In this document: positions 55,072 through 59,801 of the stretch, piece by piece | How positions within the stretch are numbered: position 1 is the stretch's first letter | Layout of the letters: every line of letters begins with the position of its first letter | NCBI GenBank assembly: GCA_030447665.1 | Contig: JAUJOJ010000003.1 | Coordinates: forward strand, 65,335 to 125,135 | Direction: 5' to 3' | Source of the DNA: Allosphingosinicella sp. | Lineage (GTDB): Bacteria > Pseudomonadota > Alphaproteobacteria > Sphingomonadales > Sphingomonadaceae | DNA: 59,801 bases | Position numbers and translations under genes: made by a program | Notes under the pieces: generated by a model | Told to the model about the DNA's origin: nothing | The model's database searches: none | The model's input: only the letters and a program-made list of their open reading frames with translations

Positions 55072-56144
55072 TCGTCGGCGGCGGGCCGGCGGGCTCGGCT
55101 GCGGCGATCATGCTGGGCCGGGCCGGACTTGCCGCCGAGCTGATCGAGCGAACGATTGGGCCGCGCGACGTGGTCTGCGGCGGCTTCCTCGGCTGGGATG
55201 CGCTCGCGGCGCTCGACCGGCTCGGTATCGATGCCTGGGTGCTTGGCGCCCGGGCGATCGGACGGGTCCGGCTGGTCGGTGGCGAGCGGCTCGTCGAGGC
55301 CACGCTCCCTCATCGCGCCGCCGGTCTTTCGCGGCGCATTCTCGACGAGGCGCTGATGGACGCAGCCGCGCGGGCGGGCGCTCTCGTCAGACGAGGCGTT
55401 GCCGTCAGGGCGGCGGAGGGAGCGCATCGCGTTCGCCTCGATACGGGTGAGACGATCGAGGCCGAGGCCCTGCTCCTGGCCACCGGCAAGCACGAATTGC
55501 GCGGCCTCGCTCGTCCGCGGGAGGCGATCGCCGCCGATCCGGTGGTTGGATTCCGCACTGCTCTGGCACCTTCCGTTTCACTTGAGCAGGCGCTCCAAGG
55601 CGTGATCGAGCTCCACCTTTTCGACGGCGGCTATGCGGGGCTTCTGCTGCAGGAGGATGGCAGCGCGAATCTATGCGTCTCGGTCGCCCGCGATCGGATC
55701 AGCCAGGCCGGCGGGATCGCGGAGCTGATCGCGCGGCTTTCCAAGGAATTGCCCCACCTCGGGCAGCGCATACACGGCGGCGGCGCCGGCGAGTGGCAGG
55801 CCGTCGCCGGAATCCCCTACGGCTGGCGCGCGAAGGGCACGGAGCCGGGATTGTTCCGGCTCGGCGATCAGGGCGCGGTGATCGCCTCGCTGGCCGGCGA
55901 CGGCATCGCGATCGCGCTGGCCAGCGGTATCGAGGCTGCCGCTGCGCTGCTTCGACACGGCCCACAGGGCGCCCAGGCTTTCCAGGCCGGGTTCGCCGGT
56001 CGTGCCCGTCGCCCGCTCGCCATCGCCTCCAAGCTCCGCGGCGCAGCGGAGAATGGAAGGACCAGGCGGTCGTTGATGCGCCTGCTCCGCTGGGCGCCCT
56101 TTCTTCTCGCCATCGGAGCGCGGCTGACCCGCTTCGGCAGATGA
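55050..56144 (+). CDS. FAD-dependent oxidoreductase (UbiH/geranylgeranyl-reductase type), PKS-linked
   Basis: A GTG at 55050 within the end of the methyltransferase gives MRRTAALIVGGGPAGSAAAI, the FAD-binding GxGxxG. Later are VVCGGFLGWDALAALDRLGI, EALLLATGKHELRGLARP and the second FAD motif FRLGDQGAVIASLAGDGIAI. It has 364 residues. By family it would hydroxylate or reduce the polyketide-derived ring or chain, completing a three-enzyme path. The frame is intact. Confidence 0.9.
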   Translation: MRRTAALIVGGGPAGSAAAIMLGRAGLAAELIERTIGPRDVVCGGFLGWDALAALDRLGIDAWVLGARAIGRVRLVGGERLVEATLPHRAAGLSRRILDEALMDAAARAGALVRRGVAVRAAEGAHRVRLDTGETIEAEALLLATGKHELRGLARPREAIAADPVVGFRTALAPSVSLEQALQGVIELHLFDGGYAGLLLQEDGSANLCVSVARDRISQAGGIAELIARLSKELPHLGQRIHGGGAGEWQAVAGIPYGWRAKGTEPGLFRLGDQGAVIASLAGDGIAIALASGIEAAAALLRHGPQGAQAFQAGFAGRARRPLAIASKLRGAAENGRTRRSLMRLLRWAPFLLAIGARLTRFGR

Positions 56145-56190
56145 ACGGGAGCTTGAAGAAAAGGTGCAGATGTCCGTATGCGCACGCCGC

Positions 56191-56206
56191 TGTCCGGAAA
56201 CGGACA
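56191..56206. promoter_or_regulatory. Perfect hairpin with GAAA loop after the PKS operon
   Basis: TGTCCGGAAACGGACA; a further TGTCCG is 20 bases upstream. It may end the operon, though no T-run follows. The rest of 56145-56410 shows no gene. Confidence 0.35.
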
Positions 56207-56410
56207 GATGCCGGCGGCCTCGGCCTGCCGCCGCGGAGAGGCGGGGCGCTGGCATAGCTCTTGCTCCCGCGCTCGCCGGGGGGAGGTCCAGCTCCCGCTC
56301 GCCGGACCGGCGCGGACTATCCGCTTGGCGGGCTTGTGGCCAGGCGATAGAAGACGAAGAGAAATTGGTGTATTGCGCACGTAAGACAGTTGTGCCAAAC
56401 GGGGCCCGGA

Positions 56411-57061
56411 ATGACCGAACATAATTACGAGCATATGCGCCGTGCGATGGTGGCGAGCACGCTCCGGACGACGGGCGTCAACGACCCGCGCGTTCTGGCC
56501 GCGATCGGGGCCGTGCCGCGCGAGCGGTTCGTGCCGGAGGGCCGGGCGCCGGCGGCCTATGCCGATACCCTGGTGCCGCTCGTGGACGGGCGCGAGCTCA
56601 ACTCGCCGATGTCCCTCGGGCGCATGCTGAACGAGGTGAGCCCGCAAGAGGGAGAGCGCGCGCTGGTGATCGGCGCGGCCACCGGCTATGCCGCCGCCGT
56701 CCTCGAGCGGATGGTCGGGACGGTCGTCGCGGTCGAGGAGGACAAACAGCTGATCGAGGCGGCACGCGGGGCGCTGTCCGGCTCCCGGGTGAAGCTGGTG
56801 GAAGGGCCGCTCACCGAGGGCTATCGGGAGGGCGCGCCTTACGACCTGATCCTGATCGACGGTGCGGTCGAGTTCGTGCCGCAGGCGATCATCGACCAGC
56901 TCGTCGACGGCGGCCGGCTCGCTGCCGCCTTGCTCGATCGGGGGGTGACCCGGATAGCCATCGGGCGGCGGGCAGGCGACGCCTTCGGGATCGCGCCGAT
57001 GGCGGATTCGGCGTCGGCCATTCTTCCGGGCTTCCTCAAGCCCAAGACGTTCAGCTTTTAG
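56411..57061 (+). CDS. Protein-L-isoaspartate O-methyltransferase family protein
   Basis: The family methylates damaged Asp residues. MTEHNYEHMRRAMVASTLRT, DPRVLAAIGAVPRERFVPEG and a SAM loop ALVIGAATGYAAAVLERMVG are visible; the usual GTGSGY of Pcm is changed to GAATGY, as is common in this alphaproteobacterial subgroup set beside tolC. The 216 residues fit. The product may be a Pcm-like methyltransferase without repair activity. ATG 56411 is preceded by CCCGGA. Confidence 0.85.
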   Translation: MTEHNYEHMRRAMVASTLRTTGVNDPRVLAAIGAVPRERFVPEGRAPAAYADTLVPLVDGRELNSPMSLGRMLNEVSPQEGERALVIGAATGYAAAVLERMVGTVVAVEEDKQLIEAARGALSGSRVKLVEGPLTEGYREGAPYDLILIDGAVEFVPQAIIDQLVDGGRLAAALLDRGVTRIAIGRRAGDAFGIAPMADSASAILPGFLKPKTFSF

Positions 57062-57098
57062 AGAGGCGGGTAGGTTGATGCGGGGTGGGTTATCAGGG

Positions 57099-57302
57099 TA
57101 GACCTGTACTTTATGAGGCCGTGACAAGGGGAGATTTGGCGCAGGGCAAGGTTGATGCGGGGCAGATAGCGGTTACTATCTGCCAATCGAGCAACGCAGC
57201 CATGCGCCATCGGTGGCGCCTGCGATCCGCAGCGTCGAGCGCGGGAGGCGCCTTCGCGCGCTCTCCTTGCGGGCTCATCCTCCTTGGCACCATCACGGCC
57301 TG
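57099..57302. repeat. Conserved upstream element, copy 2: forward arm and inverted arm before tolC
   Basis: AGACCTGTACTTTATGAGG plus CCGTGA (57099-57123) is identical to 20697-20721. At 57251-57302 the reverse complement of the remainder of copy 1 is found (TCGCGCGCTCTCCTTGCGGG, then CTCATCC, CCATCACGGCCT). The forward arm lies about 80 bases before an ATG at 57202, the same spacing as before the acetolactate synthase-like gene. Confidence 0.6.
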
Positions 57303-58759
57303 CGACCCTAGCTGCAGCGGCCATCGGTGCGCTGCTTGGGGGAGGCGCGGCGGGGGCGGAGACGCTGCGTGATGCGCTCGTCCAGACATATAACAGCAAT
57401 CCGACCATCACCGGGCAGCGTGCTCAGCTTCGCAGCCTGGATGAGCAGGCATCGATCGTACGCTCCGGCCTGCGGCCGCAAGTGTCGGCGACGGTGGGCG
57501 TGAACCAGGACGTGCTTGCCACCGGCCGGGCAGGGACGGGGCGAAACCTCACCGGCGGGCTGAACGTCAGCTATCCTTTGTTCAACGCGGGCCGGGTGCG
57601 CAACCAGATCAGGGCGGCCGATGTTCGCGTCGAGGCGGGCAGGGCCAATCTTCGCGCCACCGAAGGCGACGTCTTCACCGAAGGCGTCGGCGCCTACATG
57701 GATGTGATCCGCGACCGCTCGATCGTGACGCTCAACGAGAGTCAGGTGCGGGTGCTCGAAACCAACCTGCAGGCGAGCCGCGACCGGTTCGAGGTCGGCG
57801 ATCTCACCCGGACGGACGTCGCCCAATCGGAAGCGCGTCTGTCGCTTGCCCGAAGCAATCTTGCCACCGCGCAGGGGCGCCTGCGTGGTAGCGAGGAGAA
57901 TTACCGCCGTGTCGTCGGCCTGCTGCCCGGCGATCTTCAGCCGCCCCCCAATCTGCCGCCGCTGCCCGCGACGCCCGATCAGGCGGTGGATATCGCGCTC
58001 GCCAACAACGCCGATCTGGTGGCGATCACGGCGCAGGCGCGAGCCGCCGGATTCGACATCTCGGTCGCCAGGGCGGATCGCCTTCCGACGATCAACGCGC
58101 TCGGCACCAGCCGCTACATCAACGCACTCGGCACGGCGAACGAGCAGCAGGGCATCGATCCGGGAAGCGGCATCAATCTGCCGAACAGCACCACGACGGC
58201 CGGCGTCGGGGTCGAGGCCCGAATTCCGCTCTACCAGGGCGGGGTGGTCGGAGCGCGGGTGCGTCAGGCGCAGGCGCTGCAAAGCCAGTTTCTGGAGCAG
58301 GGCATCGCCGTCGAACGCAGCGTGGTGGCGAACACCCGCGCAGCCTTTGCCAGTTATCGTGCCTCGCTCGATGCGATCCGCTCCAACGAGGTGGCGGTGG
58401 CGGCGAACAACCTGGCGCTCGAAGGCACTCGGGCCGAACAGAGCGTCGGCACCCGCAACGTGCTCGACGTGCTGAACGCCGAGCAGGAGCTCTTGAACAG
58501 TCAGGTGGCACTGGTGACGGCGCGGCGCGACAATTATGTGGCCGGTTTCGCGCTCCTCAATGCGATGGGCCAAGCCGAGGCCGAGGACCTCAATCTCGAC
58601 GCAGGACCGCTCTACGATCCGACGCTCAACTACAATCGCACGATCCGGCGAACCTCGGATTGGGGCCAGGACGCGGCCCCCGCGCCGGCGGCGACCCGGA
58701 CCGTGATCGGGCCGCCGAATATTCCGCAAAACATCCCCGTGACAGAGCCGCGGCAATAG
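57284..58759 (+). CDS. tolC: TolC family outer-membrane channel protein
   Basis: TolC trimers form the exit duct of efflux pumps and type I secretion. TLRDALVQTYNSNPTITGQR is the family start; the two repeated halves contain LNVSYPLFNAGRVRNQIRAA and VEARIPLYQGGVVGARVRQA, and long helices with SEARLSLARSNLATAQGRL. The C-terminal end is Pro/Thr-rich. The first visible start is TTG 57284, which gives a shortened signal; ATG 57202 with a one-base shift near 57290 is a good alternative. popZ follows after 17 bases. Confidence 0.92.
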   Translation: MAPSRPATLAAAAIGALLGGGAAGAETLRDALVQTYNSNPTITGQRAQLRSLDEQASIVRSGLRPQVSATVGVNQDVLATGRAGTGRNLTGGLNVSYPLFNAGRVRNQIRAADVRVEAGRANLRATEGDVFTEGVGAYMDVIRDRSIVTLNESQVRVLETNLQASRDRFEVGDLTRTDVAQSEARLSLARSNLATAQGRLRGSEENYRRVVGLLPGDLQPPPNLPPLPATPDQAVDIALANNADLVAITAQARAAGFDISVARADRLPTINALGTSRYINALGTANEQQGIDPGSGINLPNSTTTAGVGVEARIPLYQGGVVGARVRQAQALQSQFLEQGIAVERSVVANTRAAFASYRASLDAIRSNEVAVAANNLALEGTRAEQSVGTRNVLDVLNAEQELLNSQVALVTARRDNYVAGFALLNAMGQAEAEDLNLDAGPLYDPTLNYNRTIRRTSDWGQDAAPAPAATRTVIGPPNIPQNIPVTEPRQ

Positions 58760-58776
58760 GCAATAAGGCCCCCGTC

Positions 58777-59214
58777 ATGGGGGATTTTAACCAAGATCCG
58801 TCGATGGAAGAGATCCTTGCTTCCATCAAGCGAGTCATCGCCGAGGACGGCCGCGCGGCCATGGCTGGCCCGCGCGGGCCGCGTGGAAACGCGCGTGTCG
58901 AGCCCGAACCCGAGCCGCCGGTGGAGGAAGACGACGTCCTCGAGCTCAGCGACCCCGTATCCGAGCAGGATGCATTGATGTCGCAGGAACGGGCAGCGGC
59001 CAGCCGGCAGTCGCTGGCCGCGCTCGCGGCGATGCGGCAGCACGGGGATCCATCCTCTTCGTCTTCGTTCGCGGTCAATGAGGGGCCGCTTGAAGCGGTC
59101 GTCCGCGAGATGCTCCGGCCGATGCTGAAGGACTGGCTCGACCAGCGGCTGCCGGAAATGGTCGAAGAAATGGTCGCCCGCGAGATCGCGCGGATCACCG
59201 GCAAGAGCTTATAG
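58777..59214 (+). CDS. popZ: PopZ-like polar organising protein (DUF2497)
   Basis: PopZ self-assembles at the cell pole and anchors the chromosome origin in alphaproteobacteria. The N-terminal DPSMEEILASIKRVIAEDGR and C-terminal EAVVREMLRPMLKDWLDQRL, PEMVEEMVAREIARI are the conserved blocks, with an acidic Pro/Glu linker (EPEPEPPVEEDDVLEL) between them. It has 145 residues from ATG 58777. The order tolC-popZ is common, with valS often after it, but here an S9 peptidase gene follows. Confidence 0.9.
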   Translation: MGDFNQDPSMEEILASIKRVIAEDGRAAMAGPRGPRGNARVEPEPEPPVEEDDVLELSDPVSEQDALMSQERAAASRQSLAALAAMRQHGDPSSSSSFAVNEGPLEAVVREMLRPMLKDWLDQRLPEMVEEMVAREIARITGKSL

Positions 59215-59308
59215 TCCGTATTCGGTAATCCGCTCGTCATGCGGCTTGCCTCATTTCGCATGTGACGAGACTTGGCCGCATCGCGTTTGCGATGCTACCC
59301 CGCTGCTC

Positions 59309-59801
59309 ATGAAAAAGCTCCTGCTCGTCAGCATCGCCGCCTTTGCGGCCATCCAGGGCTCCGCCGCCCTTTCCCGGCCGATGACGGCGACCGATCTCGC
59401 GACGATGCGAAGGCTCGCCGCCCCGAGCGTATCTCCGGACGGGCGCTGGGTCGTTTATCAGCTGCGCGAAACGGACCTCGAGGCAAATCGCGGCCGGACC
59501 GATCTGTGGCTGCTCGACCTTCGGGCGAAGGATGCGCGTGCCGTGAAGATCGCCTCCGCGGCCGACAAGAACGAGCATGATCCACGCTTTTCGAGCGACG
59601 GCAGGTGGATCTACTATCTGAGCAACGCGTCCGGAAGCGATCAGCTCTGGCGCGTTGCCGTGCCCGGGGGGAATCCCGAGCAGGTGACGAGGCTGGCGAC
59701 CGACATTGCCGGCTATTCGATCGCGCTATCGGGCGACCGCATCGCGATCTGGGCGGACCGCAACCTCGCCTGCGCCGACTTCAACTGCGCCAACGTGCCC
59801 G
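59309..59801 (+). CDS. S9 family peptidase, N-terminal part
   Basis: The frame starts at ATG 59309 with a signal (MKKLLLVSIAAFAAIQGSAA) and is open to the end of the window (164 codons). MTATDLATMRRLAAPSVSPD, GRWVVYQLRETDLE, DPRFSSDGRWIYYLSNASG and QLWRVAVPGGNPEQVTRL are blades of the beta-propeller of acylaminoacyl-peptidase-like enzymes. The catalytic domain is outside the window. It is the third S9-type peptidase here, with those at 16516 and 39823. Confidence 0.88.
   Translation, partial: MKKLLLVSIAAFAAIQGSAALSRPMTATDLATMRRLAAPSVSPDGRWVVYQLRETDLEANRGRTDLWLLDLRAKDARAVKIASAADKNEHDPRFSSDGRWIYYLSNASGSDQLWRVAVPGGNPEQVTRLATDIAGYSIALSGDRIAIWADRNLACADFNCANVP

Overview
The window is a chromosomal segment of a high-GC (mid-60s percent by eye) alphaproteobacterium, most probably a sphingomonad. 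The signs are an alphaproteobacterial ATP synthase zeta subunit, a DUF2497/PopZ polar protein beside a TolC-type channel, an ECF sigma factor with an NrsF-type anti-sigma, DUF6445 and DUF4112 proteins, a CtrA-type TTAA-N7-TTAA site, and intergenic palindromes of kinds known from sphingomonads and relatives. The lineage is inferred; no rRNA is present.

Layout. 0-2 kb: end of the cytochrome bc1 operon (cytochrome b, cytochrome c1), then apt. 2-5 kb: a Tyr/Gly-rich lipoprotein, a MaoC dehydratase and a PhoD phosphatase. 5-9 kb: two paralogous esterases, a duplicated tail of ychF between them, and ychF. 9-16 kb: small secreted or lipid-anchored proteins, two iron/2-oxoglutarate oxygenase-like proteins, pth-rplY and a TraB/GumN protein. 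16-20 kb: an S9 peptidase, tRNA-Glu and a DUF1028 protein. 20-26.4 kb: two thiamine-diphosphate enzymes around an aldehyde dehydrogenase, with a DUF559 nuclease cassette inserted. 26.5-29.5 kb: an SCP2 protein, both subunits of a 3-oxoacid CoA-transferase and a quinone oxidoreductase. 30.9-31.8 kb: ATP synthase zeta, BolA and monothiol glutaredoxin. 32.3-36.8 kb: a rearranged triplicate BlaI/BlaR locus. 36.8-42.8 kb: an MBL hydrolase, DUF4230, nadA, a prolyl oligopeptidase and nadC. 43-48 kb: DUF4112, an oligopeptide-binding lipoprotein, PilZ, tRNA-Leu, ihfB and rpsA. 48.2-50 kb: a poorly coding, decayed stretch. 50-53 kb: a DUF1223 protein, nrsF, an ECF sigma gene and msrB-msrA, a probable redox-stress regulon with shared GTAACC-N16-CGAA promoters. 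53.3-56.1 kb: a type III polyketide synthase, methyltransferase and FAD oxidoreductase operon. 56.4-59.8 kb: PCMT-like, tolC, popZ and the start of another S9 peptidase.

Sequence quality. Many conserved genes (ychF, rplY, phoD, acetolactate synthase-like, S9 peptidase, MBL hydrolase, blaR) are broken by one-base shifts, several of them in runs of identical G or C, and tRNA-Glu has lost one base of a GGG run. Assembly or read error is a likelier general explanation than mass gene decay, so each pseudogene call here is provisional. The rearrangements (esterase/ychF duplication, BlaI/BlaR chimera) and the palindromic elements do not depend on these indels.

The most interesting items are the BlaI/BlaR array, the DUF559 cassette with inverted-repeat ends, the nested palindrome families, the element about 80 bp upstream of both an acetolactate synthase-like gene and tolC, the sigma/NrsF promoter pair, and the type III PKS operon.
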